DNA of 58,036 bases from Deltaproteobacteria bacterium (GCA_013813765.1 JACCRC010000208.1:1-58036), one strand, 5' to 3'; shown: positions 39,844-49,967, counted from the stretch's first letter. A program made the numbers and translations. The notes: a model not told the origin generated them from the sequence alone.

Positions 39844-41520
39844 CTACCGGAGATCTCGGAGCTCGCGCTTGAGGACCTTGCCGGTCGGATTGCGCGGCAG
39901 CTCGGGCAGGAACGTGACCTTGCGCGGGCGCTTGAAGTCCGCGAGGTGCGAGCGGCAGTAGTCCGAGACCTCGTTACCGGTCAGCGACTGGCCGTGGCGC
40001 AGCACGACGTACGCGGCGAGCGTCTCGCCCCATTCCGCATCCGGCAGACCGATCACCGCGGCCTCGAGGATCGCGGGGTGAGTCATCAGGTGATCCTCGA
40101 TCTCGCGCGGGTAGATGTTCACGCCGCCGGAGATCACCATGTCGTGCTTGCGCGACTCGAGGTAGTAGAAGCCTTCGGGGTCCAGCCGGCCCATGTCACC
40201 GACGGAGAAGAAGCCGTCGCGCTGCGAGGACCGCGTCGCCTCTTCGTTCTTGTGATAGCCGGAGATCAGCGTCGAGTTCCGCGCGTACAGCTCGCCGACC
40301 TCGCCCTGCTTCACCTCGTTGCCCGCGTCGTCGAGCAGGCGGATCTGGTTGCCGCGCAACGCCTTGCCGATCGTGCCGGGGCGAGTCACGTGATCGCTCG
40401 GTCCAGCGAGCGTGACGAGCCCGGTCTCGGTGGCTCCATAGAAGTTCCACAGCTTCGGGCCGAAGTGCTCCATGAACCGGCGCGCCGCATCGGTCGACAG
40501 TGGCGCCGCGGCCGACATCAGCCAGCGCAGCGAGGAGACGTCGTACTTCGCGAGCGTCTCGGGGGGCAGGTTCATGATGCGGACGATCATCGTCGGCACC
40601 ATCAGCGAGCACGTGATGCGCTCGCGCTGGATGATGTCGAGCGCGCCCTCGGGCTCGAAGTGATTCATCAGCACGACCGTCGCGCCGAGCGAAGCCATCA
40701 CCGCGACGAACGCCGGCGCCGCCGAGTGATAGAGCGGGCACACCACGAGGTGCCGATCCTCGGCGGTCATCCCGACCTGCAGGATCATGTCGGCGACCGA
40801 CTCGAAGCCGGTCTTCTTCCACGAGCGGTTCGCGCCCTTCGGCTTTCCGGTCGTGCCCGACGTGTAGACGATCACACCGCCGCCATCGCCGCCCTTCGTC
40901 TTCTCTCGATCCGGAACCTCCGGCGACGACGCGGCGAGTGCGCGGTCCCAGTCGGTCGCGTCGCCTTCGGTCACCTTTCCATCGCCACCGACGACGATCA
41001 TCGGCCCGCCCTTTTGCCCCGCCTGCGCCCGGCCCTCGCGCATCGAGTCGACGAACGTCGCGTGCACGAGCGTGGCGCGCGGCTCCGCGTTCTGCAGGAT
41101 GTACGCGATCTCCGCGGGCTTGCTCTTGTAGCCGATCTGCACGGCGGTCCCGCCGATGCGCGCGAGCGCTTGCTGCGCGATCAGGTACTCGACTCCGTTC
41201 GGCAGCATCAGCGCGACGCGTCCACCACCGCCGACTCCGCGCTCGACGAGCGCACCGGCGAGCCGATTGATCGTGGCGTCGAGCTCGCCCCAGGTCAGGC
41301 GGCGTACACCGTCCTCGCCGTACTCGACGACGGCTACCTTGTCGGGCTGTGTCGCGGCGTGGAACATCAGCGCGAGGTGCGGACCCGCCGGTGTCTTCCG
41401 CGCGCCCTTGATGAGCTCGGCGATCTGCGACGGTCGCATCGTGCGCGCGACCTTGCTCGCGCGCAGCACCTTGCCGAAGAACTGAAGACGTTCGACCCGC
41501 TTGCGGAGGCGTTCCAGCAC
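39844..41520 (-). CDS. AMP-dependent acyl-CoA synthetase / ligase
   Basis: ANL-superfamily adenylating enzyme that activates a carboxylic acid (probably a fatty acid) to an acyl-CoA. Motifs: VIVYTSGTTGKPKGANRSWK (A3), FYGATETG (A5), DGFFSVGDMGRLDPEG (A7), YYLESRKHDMVISGGVNIYP (A8) and the catalytic lysine in RNPTGKVLKREL (A10). The 558-residue length and N-terminal helix-rich extension of about 45 residues suit a membrane-associated long-chain enzyme. Substrate chain length cannot be read from the sequence. It precedes selB closely; a functional link is not evident. Confidence 0.92.
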   Translation of the reverse strand: MLERLRKRVERLQFFGKVLRASKVARTMRPSQIAELIKGARKTPAGPHLALMFHAATQPDKVAVVEYGEDGVRRLTWGELDATINRLAGALVERGVGGGGRVALMLPNGVEYLIAQQALARIGGTAVQIGYKSKPAEIAYILQNAEPRATLVHATFVDSMREGRAQAGQKGGPMIVVGGDGKVTEGDATDWDRALAASSPEVPDREKTKGGDGGGVIVYTSGTTGKPKGANRSWKKTGFESVADMILQVGMTAEDRHLVVCPLYHSAAPAFVAVMASLGATVVLMNHFEPEGALDIIQRERITCSLMVPTMIVRIMNLPPETLAKYDVSSLRWLMSAAAPLSTDAARRFMEHFGPKLWNFYGATETGLVTLAGPSDHVTRPGTIGKALRGNQIRLLDDAGNEVKQGEVGELYARNSTLISGYHKNEEATRSSQRDGFFSVGDMGRLDPEGFYYLESRKHDMVISGGVNIYPREIEDHLMTHPAILEAAVIGLPDAEWGETLAAYVVLRHGQSLTGNEVSDYCRSHLADFKRPRKVTFLPELPRNPTGKVLKRELRDLR

Positions 41521-41545
41521 CGCCGCAGCTTACCCGAAGATCGCC

Positions 41546-44500
41546 TTACGGCTTCGGTGCTGGAGTCTCGAGCGGCGTCTCGGGCGGTGGCGGTCCGGCC
41601 GTGCGGAGCCGCGTTGAGAGCGCGTAGTCCACGTCCCTGAACTTCGCCGCCTGGCGCCGGACGCCGGGACGCACGACCCAGCGCTCCCACGCCCACTTCG
41701 CCAGCGATTCGTTGTGGACCAGGTCGGCCTGGTTTCCGAGCTTCCACAGCGCGTCGGTGAGCTTCTGCTCGTCGATCGCCGACAGCGTCTTGCCAGCCTT
41801 CTCGTCAGCCTGCCACAGGCTGACGGCGCGCCGATATGCGACCTGCGCGGGCCCACTGCGGTCGACATCCGGATCGGTATAGAGCTCGCCCAGCTGGAAC
41901 GCCGCCTCGGCGCTCGGCCTGCGCTTGAGCGAACGCTCGAGCCAGTCGATGGCGAGCTTCTTCTTCTCGCCGAGCGCCTGGTACGCGAGGCCGATATAGA
42001 ACGCGGCTTCGGGATCGTCTGGACGGATCTGATGTGCAGCGAGCAGTGGCCCGAGCGCCTTCGCATGCTCCCGGCGCTTCACATAGATGCGGCCCTGACC
42101 TAGCAGCGACGTGAACATGAGCGGATCCGTCTCCGCCGCGGCCTTGTACGCGTTCAGCGCCTGGTCGAGCACTCCGCTGTCGTTGTTCCGCTCCGCGGCG
42201 ACGGCTTCGATCGCGCGGCCCTGACCATCGAGGTACCGCGCATCCCGCTCGAGGCGGACCGCCTCGCCGAACTCCTTGCGCGCCTCTTCGTTACGCCCCT
42301 GTGCGAGCGCGCCCTCCGCCTTGAGGTAGTGACCGGCCGCGTGCTCGTTATCGGCCGCGACGATCTTCGTGCCCTGCTCTCCGGCCTTCTCCACCTTGCC
42401 GGTGCGCACGTAGTACTTGCCGGCGTGGGCGCGGGTCTCGATGGCGGCGTCCTCCTTCGCGACGAGCTCGTCGTAGAGCTTGCCGGCCGCCGCGTCGTTC
42501 TTCATCCGCTCGTAGGTGATCGCGAGCTCGAGTCCGATCTCCGCGCGGCCCGGCGCGAGCTCGCGCGCCTTCGTCAGCGCCGGGACCGCCTCGTTGAACT
42601 TCGTCAGCAGGCCGAGCGCCTTGCCGTACTGATAGAGCGCATCCGCGTCGGTCGGGCGCGCGTCGGTGACCTTGCGCAGCCACGACTCCGCCTTGCCCGG
42701 ATCGCCGTTCTGTAGATAGGCGACGCCGAGGGTGAACGCGAGCTGCGGCTCGTCCTGCGCCTTGTCAGCGAGCGCGGAGAGCAGCTGATCGGCGCGCTGG
42801 CGGTACTCGGCTTGCTTCGCCGGGTTCCCGTTCTCCTCGGCCTTCTTCGACATCTCGTTCAGCTTCGCGACCGCGCTCATCGTGGGCGTGAGATCGAAGT
42901 CGCCCGCGAGCTTCGCGGCAGCGGCGTACGCATCGATCGCGGCCTCGTCCTTGTTCTGCGCCTCGAGCAACTTGGCGGTGACGATCTGCAGCGAGACTTG
43001 TTCCAGCTTCGGGAGCGGCGGATTGCGCGAACCGAGGCGCTGAATGCGCTCGGCGGCAGTGTCGATCTTGCCGAACTGGATCTCGATCTCGGCAGCGACG
43101 AGCTGCGCGCGCACGTCGTTCGCAGAGAGCGTGAGAGCCTTCGTGATCTGCTCGTTCGCGACCTCGAGCTTGCGGTCGCGCATCTCGGTCTCGGCGAGAC
43201 CGGTGATCGCGGGGATGTCCTTCGGCTCGAGCGCGAGCGCCTTGCGGAATCGATCGCGCGCGACGTCGAGTCGTCGTCCGCGCAGTGCGATGTTTCCGGC
43301 GAGCACGTAGGCGGAGACAACCGCGCGCGGATCGGCGTCCTTGATGTCCTTGCGCTCCAGGATCGCGAGGAGGTCCGATTCCTGCTGTTGCGACTGCGAT
43401 TGCGGCAACGTCGATGCGATGCCGACCTGCGCCGCGATGTTGTCCTTCTGGATCGCGAGGACCTCGTTGAAGTCGCTCCGCGCGCCCTCGACATCGGCCT
43501 GCGCGAGCTTCGCGCGTGCCCGGCCGAGGAGCGCGGGGACCTTGGTCGACGGGTACAGCGTCATCGCCTGATCGAACGACGTGATCGCGTTGACCGGATC
43601 GCCCGAGGCGGCCTGCGCCCACCCGAGGTAGAGCGCGAGGAGGCCGTCCTTCGGCGCCGTCTTCATGAGCGCCTGGAGCCTCGGCACCGCCTTGTCGGGC
43701 GCTGTCGTGAGCGTGTTGAGCGCCTGCGCGCGATCGAGCGCGGGGCCGGTGATGCCGTTCGCGAGCGCATCGTTGATCAGCTTCCGGCCCTTCGCGAACC
43801 GCGGGACCTGCGTCTTGCCATCGGCGAGCGCGCCCGCGAACGAGGCCTCGGCCGCGATGCCCAGCGCTTCTGCGTTGGACTCATCGAGCTCGATCACCTT
43901 GTTCGCGGCGGCCGCGGAGCGGATCCAGTGGTTCGCATCCTCGGCGACGAGCGCCTTGCGAGCGGTGTTGAGGTTCGAGTCGATCTCGTCGGCGCGCTCC
44001 TGCTGCGCTGCGTGACGCTTGTAGAAGAAGAAGCCACCGGCGCCCGCAAGCGTGACGCCGAGCAGCGCACCCAGGAGGATCTTCGAGCGCTTCGCACGCG
44101 CGGCCTTGGACGGCCCATCGTTGACCCGCCCCTCGCGGGCGCGCTTGGGCTGCAACTTCGCGGGCCCACCGTGCTTCGGCTCTTCGAGCTCCAGCGTGCC
44201 GTCGCTGGCGGTACCTGAACGTCCGAGGCTCGGCAGCGGCATCTTGTCCGACGGCTGGGCCTGGTTCGCACCGCTGGCGCGGCCGACCTGCTGCGGTGGA
44301 GGCTCGCGGCCGGCCTTGCTGCCGGCGCCGAACTTCACGACCGCTGCGGCTTCCTCGCCCAGGCCGGGTCCCCGCGGCGTGGCTTGCTCGCCGACGCTCG
44401 GTGCCGAGAGATCGAGATCGTCAAACGATCCGGCGCTGGAATCTCCGATGCTGATACCGTCGCTCCCCGCAGAGGCCGGCTGCTCCGCGAGCTCGATCGG

Positions 44501-45667
44501 CGCATCGTCCTCGCCGATCTCGAGCGGCAGACCACCAGTACCGAACGCCTGCTTGGAGTCCTGCTTGTTCCGCGCGGGCTGCGGAAGATCGTCGAAGAAT
44601 CCCTTCGGCGCGGGGACCTCGGGCCGCTCGTGCCTCTCCGGCAGCACCGGACGCGCGGTCGCCTTCTGCGGAAGATCGTCGAAGAATCCCTTCGGGGCGA
44701 CGTCGCGCCCGGGCTGCTGCTGCGCGGGCTGCGGAAGATCGTCGAAGAACCCCTTCGGGGCGATGTCCTCGCCGTGCCGCTTCTGCGCGGGCTGCGGAAG
44801 ATCATCGAAGAAGCCCTTGGGAGCGGGCAGATCGATCCCGCCCTTCGGCGCGGGTAGATCGAGATCGAAGCTCTGCGGCGTGGCGGCTGGCTTGTTCGCG
44901 CCGGGCTTCGGCATCGGCAGATCGGAGATCCCACCGGCCTTCGGCGCCGGCAAATCGGTGATGCCGCCACTGCCGCCTCTGGGCGCGGGAAGATCGACAG
45001 GATCGGAAGCGGGGCGCGCGGGACGCGCGGTTTGTGCGGGTCGCGCCTTGGGCGCGGGGAGATCCGTGATGTCGGGAGGCTGCGCCGCGAACGGCACCGG
45101 TTGCGGCGCGGTACGCGCAGGCCCTCGCGGCGCCGGGAGGTCGGAGATTCCCGGCGCGGGCGCTCGCGGTGCGGGGAGATCGGAGATTCCCGGTGAGGTC
45201 GTCGGCCTGGGGGCGGGCAGGTCGGTGCCCCCCATCAGCTCATCGAGATCGAGCGACTGCGGGTTTCCTCCGGCGGCCGCTCGGGGCGCGGGCAGATCGT
45301 CGAGCGTGCTCGATAGTGCGGAGCGCGGGGCAGGCTTTGACGCGGGCTCCGCACCGAGCGGGCTCTGTCGCGCTTTCGGCGCGGGGAGCTCGGCGAGACC
45401 GAAGTCGTCGACGGGACCGGGCGGTTTCGCGGGTGGCAGGCCGGTGCCGGGCGGGCCGAGCGTGACCGGAGGCGGACCCTTCGGCATCGGCGGCGGCATC
45501 TTCGGCAGCGTCGGCTTGGGGATGGTGGGAATGACGCCCGTGATCTTCATGGGCAACGCGACGCGTGACTTGCAGCTGCTGCAGTTCACGAACTTCGCAC
45601 CCGCGGGCGCGTCGGCCTCCGCGATGCGGTTGAGGGTCCCGCACGCGGAACAGGTCGCCTCGATCAT
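41546..45667 (-). CDS. Giant zinc-ribbon, repeat-linker and TPR membrane protein
   Basis: A 1373-residue protein with a distinctive layout. Residues 6-35 form a zinc ribbon (CSACGTL then NCSSCKS). Residues 40-400 are low-complexity, with at least ten DLPAPK/DLPAPR motifs and four PKGFFDDLPQ units at about 280-360. An acidic/Gly segment follows, then a single transmembrane helix (ILLGALLGVTLAGAGGFFFY, about 528-550), and about 800 residues of TPRs (ALFQLG, ALYQYGKALGLLTKFNEAVP type) outside the cytoplasm. N-terminal zinc ribbons with long linkers occur in myxobacterial motility and polarity proteins such as GltJ, which is a resemblance in layout only. No function is claimed. Confidence 0.88.
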   Translation of the reverse strand: MIEATCSACGTLNRIAEADAPAGAKFVNCSSCKSRVALPMKITGVIPTIPKPTLPKMPPPMPKGPPPVTLGPPGTGLPPAKPPGPVDDFGLAELPAPKARQSPLGAEPASKPAPRSALSSTLDDLPAPRAAAGGNPQSLDLDELMGGTDLPAPRPTTSPGISDLPAPRAPAPGISDLPAPRGPARTAPQPVPFAAQPPDITDLPAPKARPAQTARPARPASDPVDLPAPRGGSGGITDLPAPKAGGISDLPMPKPGANKPAATPQSFDLDLPAPKGGIDLPAPKGFFDDLPQPAQKRHGEDIAPKGFFDDLPQPAQQQPGRDVAPKGFFDDLPQKATARPVLPERHERPEVPAPKGFFDDLPQPARNKQDSKQAFGTGGLPLEIGEDDAPIELAEQPASAGSDGISIGDSSAGSFDDLDLSAPSVGEQATPRGPGLGEEAAAVVKFGAGSKAGREPPPQQVGRASGANQAQPSDKMPLPSLGRSGTASDGTLELEEPKHGGPAKLQPKRAREGRVNDGPSKAARAKRSKILLGALLGVTLAGAGGFFFYKRHAAQQERADEIDSNLNTARKALVAEDANHWIRSAAAANKVIELDESNAEALGIAAEASFAGALADGKTQVPRFAKGRKLINDALANGITGPALDRAQALNTLTTAPDKAVPRLQALMKTAPKDGLLALYLGWAQAASGDPVNAITSFDQAMTLYPSTKVPALLGRARAKLAQADVEGARSDFNEVLAIQKDNIAAQVGIASTLPQSQSQQQESDLLAILERKDIKDADPRAVVSAYVLAGNIALRGRRLDVARDRFRKALALEPKDIPAITGLAETEMRDRKLEVANEQITKALTLSANDVRAQLVAAEIEIQFGKIDTAAERIQRLGSRNPPLPKLEQVSLQIVTAKLLEAQNKDEAAIDAYAAAAKLAGDFDLTPTMSAVAKLNEMSKKAEENGNPAKQAEYRQRADQLLSALADKAQDEPQLAFTLGVAYLQNGDPGKAESWLRKVTDARPTDADALYQYGKALGLLTKFNEAVPALTKARELAPGRAEIGLELAITYERMKNDAAAGKLYDELVAKEDAAIETRAHAGKYYVRTGKVEKAGEQGTKIVAADNEHAAGHYLKAEGALAQGRNEEARKEFGEAVRLERDARYLDGQGRAIEAVAAERNNDSGVLDQALNAYKAAAETDPLMFTSLLGQGRIYVKRREHAKALGPLLAAHQIRPDDPEAAFYIGLAYQALGEKKKLAIDWLERSLKRRPSAEAAFQLGELYTDPDVDRSGPAQVAYRRAVSLWQADEKAGKTLSAIDEQKLTDALWKLGNQADLVHNESLAKWAWERWVVRPGVRRQAAKFRDVDYALSTRLRTAGPPPPETPLETPAPKP

Positions 45668-45706
45668 CCGCTGATCAATATACCCCGCCCCTCGCGCGAT
45701 TGCCTG

Positions 45707-46363
45707 TTAGCGCTTCGCGCAGCCGTCACGGCTGGTGAACGGGTCGCACGGGGGGGCGGCCTGCTTCGCGGGCCCGGTCCGCGGGGCCTGGGGGCCCGAG
45801 AGCTCCTCCTCGTCGAGATCCGCGTCATTTTCGAGGTCTCGCTCCAGGTCGTTGCGGCGCCCGGCCCGGCCCGGAGCACCGCCCCTGCGGGAGATCGCGC
45901 GCTTCAGCTGATTCTGGATCTTGCGCTCGAACGCGGGCAGGACGACGAGCAGCTTCGCCGTTTGTGCCGGGCTCAGGATCTTCCGGAGCTCGGCGAGCCG
46001 CTTCTCCTCGAGGTCCCAGAACGCCTTCTGGTTCGCGACGGCCTCGTTGATCAGCTTGTCGAGGGCCTTGGGATCGCGAAGCTGTTCGGCCGCACGCAGG
46101 CGCTGCGTCACATCGACCCGCGTCACGAGGAGCTTGTCGGTGACGTCGTCCCACTTCGCGAGCACGGGAAACAGCTTCGCTGCGGTGAGCTCGTCGAGCG
46201 CGAGCTCCTCGGTCAGCGTGTAGGCGCGGAGCGCGCGGATCCGCTTCTTGACCGCCTCGCGCCGGTCGACGACCGTTCCGGACCCTTGCCCGCCCCCCGC
46301 GCGCTCCGCCGCGGCCGGTGCTGCCATGGCGAGGACGAGGACGAGGACAATCGATCGCTTCAT
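45707..46363 (-). CDS. Exported Spy/CpxP-like helical protein
   Basis: A 218-residue protein with a signal peptide ([19 protein letters not shown]) and an all-helical body containing LTEELALDELTAAKLFPVLA, an EKRLAELRKILSPAQTAKLL block that fits the LTxxQ-type Spy/CpxP/CnrX fold, and an Arg-rich, acidic tail. It is the third gene of a sigma / anti-sigma / exported-helical-protein set, overlapping the anti-sigma stop by ATGA. By analogy with CnrX-type systems it could be the periplasmic sensor, but the metal ligands of CnrX are not obvious here. Confidence 0.75.
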   Translation of the reverse strand: MKRSIVLVLVLAMAAPAAAERAGGGQGSGTVVDRREAVKKRIRALRAYTLTEELALDELTAAKLFPVLAKWDDVTDKLLVTRVDVTQRLRAAEQLRDPKALDKLINEAVANQKAFWDLEEKRLAELRKILSPAQTAKLLVVLPAFERKIQNQLKRAISRRGGAPGRAGRRNDLERDLENDADLDEEELSGPQAPRTGPAKQAAPPCDPFTSRDGCAKR

Positions 46364-46947
46364 GACTTCTTCCTCGCGAGCCAGGCCTCGGCGGCAGCGA
46401 CATCATCGTCGCCGAGCTCGTCGATCCACGCCAGATCTCCAGCGGTCAGCAGATCGGGATCCGGCTCGTCATCGAACAGGATCTCGTCGTCGATGAAGTC
46501 ATCCGCCGCCTCGAGGTCGACATCGACATGCTCGCCGTCGAGCCACAGCGCCAGCGAGTCGTCGGTCACGGGCACGACGGTTGTGACGCCGGCATCCGGC
46601 ACCGCGAACACCGCGACGGGCTGGGGCGTGCGCAGCACGAGCGCGAGCACGGCACCGGCCATCGCGAGCGCACCGACGGGAACCAGCCAGCGCCAGCCTC
46701 TCCACCACGGGCGCGGCGCGGTACCGCCGACCTCGTCGCGGATCGCACGCTCGAGCAGCGACCAATCGGGCTCGTTACCCTCCGGCGGCAGCTCGCGCAA
46801 TTGATCGAGGAGACCGCGGGTCGCTTCGGCGTCGGCCCGCAGCTCGGGCTCGTCGGCGAGTCGTGCCTCGAAGCGGCGTCGCTCGTCGGGAGTCAGCTCG
46901 CCGACGCCGTCGAGGTACGCTGCGAGGAGCTCCTCGTCGGACGTCAC
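46360..46947 (-). CDS. Anti-sigma factor (membrane-spanning, no zinc motif)
   Basis: A 195-residue single-pass membrane protein encoded right after an ECF sigma gene with an ATGA overlap. The N-terminus [20 protein letters not shown] with [20 protein letters not shown] matches the cytoplasmic helix bundle of anti-sigma factors. The zinc HxxxCxxC of ZAS proteins is absent, as there is no cysteine. One TM helix, [19 protein letters not shown], lies near residues 87-106, followed by a very acidic periplasmic tail ([17 protein letters not shown]). Inferred to bind the sigma factor and release it on an envelope signal. Confidence 0.8.
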   Translation of the reverse strand: MTSDEELLAAYLDGVGELTPDERRRFEARLADEPELRADAEATRGLLDQLRELPPEGNEPDWSLLERAIRDEVGGTAPRPWWRGWRWLVPVGALAMAGAVLALVLRTPQPVAVFAVPDAGVTTVVPVTDDSLALWLDGEHVDVDLEAADDFIDDEILFDDEPDPDLLTAGDLAWIDELGDDDVAAAEAWLARKKS

Positions 46948-47531
46948 GGCTGCTCCCCGAGGAGGTCGCGCAGCTTCTTCACCGCGTAGTGGAAGTTCAC
47001 CTTCGCCGTGTTCTCGCTGCAGTCCGCGAGCTCGGCGACCTCCTTGAACGACAGGTCATCGAACACGCGCAGCTCGAGCACGAGCTTCTGCTTCGGCGGA
47101 AGCTTCGCGATCGCGGCGCGCAGCCGGATGCTCTGCTCTCCGTCATCGAGGTTCGCCGGCGCGGGGTTCGTGTCGGTCAGCGCGTCCTCGGCGATCTCGG
47201 TGGGCTGCTCGCGCCGATGATCGCGCAGCCACGACAGCGCGCAGTTGATCCCGATCCGGTAGAGCCAGCTGCGAACGCTGGCGGCGCCGCGAAACGTCGC
47301 GAGGCCCTTGAACGCGCGGACGAACGACTGCTGGCAGACATCGGCGGCATCGGCATCGCTGCGCACGTAACGCCGGACGATCCGGTACACGCCCTTCTGG
47401 TGGCGCTTGACGAGCTGGTCGAATGCGCCACGCTCTCCCTGCTGGAACCGCTCCGCGAGCTCGCGGTCCGGATCGACGCCCGCCGTCAGGGCGAGCTCCG
47501 GAAGCGCAGCGCTGGCGGCAAGCGTGACCAC
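46944..47531 (-). CDS. ECF-type RNA polymerase sigma factor
   Basis: A 195-residue sigma-70-family factor of group IV. Region 2 is [20 protein letters not shown] with [14 protein letters not shown] and the -10-binding [20 protein letters not shown]; region 4 is [19 protein letters not shown] followed by the [26 protein letters not shown] start at 47531. It heads an operon with an anti-sigma and a Spy-like protein. Its own upstream region (divergent from serS, 93 bp) should carry the autoregulated promoter, but no motif was confidently identified. Confidence 0.93.
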   Translation of the reverse strand: MVTLAASAALPELALTAGVDPDRELAERFQQGERGAFDQLVKRHQKGVYRIVRRYVRSDADAADVCQQSFVRAFKGLATFRGAASVRSWLYRIGINCALSWLRDHRREQPTEIAEDALTDTNPAPANLDDGEQSIRLRAAIAKLPPKQKLVLELRVFDDLSFKEVAELADCSENTAKVNFHYAVKKLRDLLGEQP

Positions 47532-47624
47532 GAGTCGGTAGACCCCGAGCTTGCCAGCCTGGTTAATGGCGCGATAGGGTCCGCCCCCAACCCCTCACGA
47601 TCCCACGAGAAAGACAGACACGCC

Positions 47625-48914
47625 ATGCTCGACCCAGCCCGAATGGACGACGTCCTCCGCCGCGGAGGCGGCATCGCAGAGCATGTCGAGGCGTGGCGGT
47701 CGATCGACAAGCGCCGTCGCGAGCTGCAGGCCGCGCTGGACACGATGCGCCAGGAGCGGAACGCCGCGAACGAGCGGATGAGCAAGCTCGACAAGAAGTC
47801 GGCCGAGTTCACCGAGGCGCGCGACAAGCTGAAGGAGCTCTCGGGCAACATCAAGCGTGACGAGGCCGAGCTCGCGAAGGCAGAGGCCGACGCCGAGCTG
47901 AAGCTACTCGAGCTCCCGAACGCGCCGCACGCGTCGACGCCGGACGGCACGAGCGAGGCCGACAACCCGGTGCTCCACGTGTGGGGCGAGAAGCCGACGT
48001 ACGAGTTCGCACCGAAACCGCACTGGGAGGTCGGCGAGAAGCTCGGCATCCTCGACTTCGAGGCCGGTGTGCGGATCGCCGGCGCGCGGTTCACCGTGCT
48101 GCGCGACGGCGCGTCGAAGCTGACCCGCGCGCTGATCAACTTCATGCTCGATACGCACACGAGCCACGGCTACACCGAGGTGTGGCCGCCGGCGGTCGTT
48201 CGTCGTGCGGCGCTGCGCGGCACGGGGCAGCTGCCGAAGTTCGAGGCAGATCTGTTCAAGCTCCAGATCCCCGTCGGACCCGACCACGATCCCGACCATG
48301 ATCTGTTCCTGTCGCCGACGGCGGAGGTCCAGGTCACGAACCTCTTCATGGATCAGATCCTCGAGGCAGAGGCGCTGCCGCAGTACCTCACCGCGTACTC
48401 GGCGTGCTTCCGCGCCGAGGCCGGCGCGAGCGGCAAGGACACCCGCGGCCTGATCCGCCAGCACCAGTTCGACAAGGTAGAGCTCGTGAAGCTCGTCGCT
48501 CCGGAGTCTTCCGCGCAGGAGCTCGAGGCGCTTCGCGAGGATGCCGAGCGGATCCTGCAGCGGCTCGAGCTCCACTACCGCGTCGTCACGCTCTGCACCG
48601 GCGACATGGGCTTCGCGGCCGCGAAGACCTACGATCTCGAGGTGTGGCTCCCGGGTCAGGACACGTTTCGGGAGATCTCGTCGTGCTCGAACTTCGAGGC
48701 GTTCCAGGCGCGGCGCGCGAAGATCCGGTACCGGCCGGCCGCCGGTGACAAGCCGCGTCCGCTGCACACGCTGAACGGCTCCGGAATCGCCGTCGGCCGC
48801 ACGGTTGTCGCGATCCTCGAGCAGTACCAGCAGGCGGATGGATCGGTCGTCATTCCGGAGGTCCTGCGTCCCTACCTGGGAGGGCTCGAACGGCTGGTTC
48901 CCAGGAGCCAGTGA
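47625..48914 (+). CDS. serS: Seryl-tRNA synthetase SerRS
   Basis: Class II aminoacyl-tRNA synthetase charging tRNA-Ser (and tRNA-Sec). The N-terminal coiled-coil arm that grips the long variable arm is clear ([20 protein letters not shown] through [20 protein letters not shown]). The core has [13 protein letters not shown], motif 2 [40 protein letters not shown], and motif 3 [22 protein letters not shown] 47625 was chosen; the same frame is open far upstream but is antisense to the sigma operon. 429 residues, usual. Immediately downstream lie the serine tRNA genes. Confidence 0.96.
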   Translation: MLDPARMDDVLRRGGGIAEHVEAWRSIDKRRRELQAALDTMRQERNAANERMSKLDKKSAEFTEARDKLKELSGNIKRDEAELAKAEADAELKLLELPNAPHASTPDGTSEADNPVLHVWGEKPTYEFAPKPHWEVGEKLGILDFEAGVRIAGARFTVLRDGASKLTRALINFMLDTHTSHGYTEVWPPAVVRRAALRGTGQLPKFEADLFKLQIPVGPDHDPDHDLFLSPTAEVQVTNLFMDQILEAEALPQYLTAYSACFRAEAGASGKDTRGLIRQHQFDKVELVKLVAPESSAQELEALREDAERILQRLELHYRVVTLCTGDMGFAAAKTYDLEVWLPGQDTFREISSCSNFEAFQARRAKIRYRPAAGDKPRPLHTLNGSGIAVGRTVVAILEQYQQADGSVVIPEVLRPYLGGLERLVPRSQ

Positions 48915-48932
48915 GATCTTCCCGGATCGTCC

Positions 48933-48960
48933 TTTACAAGGGTCCCTCGATCCCTATACT
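48933..48960 (+). promoter_or_regulatory. Promoter for tRNA-Ser(TGA)
   Basis: TTTACA (48933-48938), 16 bp spacer, TATACT (48955-48960), 18-46 bp after the serS stop and with predicted start about 20 bp before the tRNA 5' end. The tRNA cluster can thus be transcribed independently of serS. Confidence 0.7.
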
Positions 48961-48986
48961 GCCGCCCACCCTTCCGGGGTTGTCCC

Positions 48987-49070
<84 letters not shown>

Positions 49071-49186
49071 TACTTGATAACCGAATAGTGTCACGCAAGT
49101 GGTCAAGGGCGGGACGTCGCGCACAAGCCGCGCGGCGTCCGCGCCCGATTCATTTCCGTTTTATGGTCTGTGTATTGGCAACGCCT

Positions 49187-49276
<90 letters not shown>

Positions 49277-49313
49277 CCGATTCGGTGAGAGTGTACGAAG
49301 AAGATTTTGTTGA

Positions 49314-49386
<73 letters not shown>

Positions 49387-49389
49387 CAA

Positions 49390-49857
49390 ATGACGATCGA
49401 CGAAGCTTGGATGGACCGCGCGCTCGATGAAGCGCGCGCGGCGGGTACTGCCGGGGACGTTCCCGTCGGTGCCGTCATCGTGCTCGGCGATTCGCTCGTC
49501 GCAGTCGGCCGCAACCGCCGCGAGGTGGATGGCGACCCGACCGCGCATGCGGAGATCGTCGCGCTGCGGGAAGCCGCACGCATATTGAAGCAATGGCGCG
49601 TCGAAGGGACGCTCTATGTCACGCAGGAGCCATGTCCGATGTGCGCCGGCGCGATCGTCAACGCACGCGTCGCTCGCCTCGTGTTCGGTTGCACGAACCC
49701 GAAGGCAGGCGCCATCACCACGCTGTACCAGCTGGTCTCCGACCCGCGGCTCAATCACCGCGTCGAGGTCACCGGCGGTGTTCGCGAAGCCGAGTGCGCG
49801 AAGGAGCTATCCGCTTTTTTCGCGGCGCTCCGTCGAGGTCCGAGCTATCGGTCCTAA
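49390..49857 (+). CDS. tadA: tRNA-specific adenosine deaminase TadA
   Basis: Zinc deaminase converting A34 to inosine in tRNA-Arg(ACG). Motifs: DVPVGAVIVLGDSLVAVGRN, catalytic TAHAEIVALR (His ligand and Glu proton shuttle) and PCPMCAGAIVNARV with the two zinc cysteines. The N-terminus MTIDEAWMDRALDEARAAG aligns in length with known TadA proteins, which supports ATG 49390 rather than the ATG seven codons in. There is no room for a separate ribosome site: 3 nt separate the ATG from the mature tRNA-Arg, so any Shine-Dalgarno would lie in the acceptor stem. 155 residues. Serine tRNA follows 7 bp after the stop. Confidence 0.95.
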   Translation: MTIDEAWMDRALDEARAAGTAGDVPVGAVIVLGDSLVAVGRNRREVDGDPTAHAEIVALREAARILKQWRVEGTLYVTQEPCPMCAGAIVNARVARLVFGCTNPKAGAITTLYQLVSDPRLNHRVEVTGGVREAECAKELSAFFAALRRGPSYRS

Positions 49858-49864
49858 CGTTTCT

Positions 49865-49947
49865 GGAGGAGTGTCCGAGTGGCCGATGGTGTCTGATTCG
49901 AAATCAGATTTGCGCAAGCAACGGGGGTTCAAATCCCTCCTCCTCCG
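49865..49947 (+). tRNA. tRNA-Ser(CGA)
   Basis: Class II tRNA: acceptor GGAGGAG/CTCCTCC, anticodon stem TCTGA/TCAGA with loop TTCGAAA (anticodon CGA), variable arm around TTTGCGCAAGCAAC, T-loop TTCAAAT, discriminator G, no CCA. Reads UCG, the common serine codon in this GC-rich genome. Begins 7 bp after the tadA stop. Confidence 0.96.
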
Positions 49948-49967
49948 CAATTACAATGAACCCCGAT

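Noticed and set aside
46863..47624. A 254-codon N-terminal extension of SerRS
   Set aside because: The extension is antisense to the sigma/anti-sigma genes; standard SerRS begins at ATG 47625.
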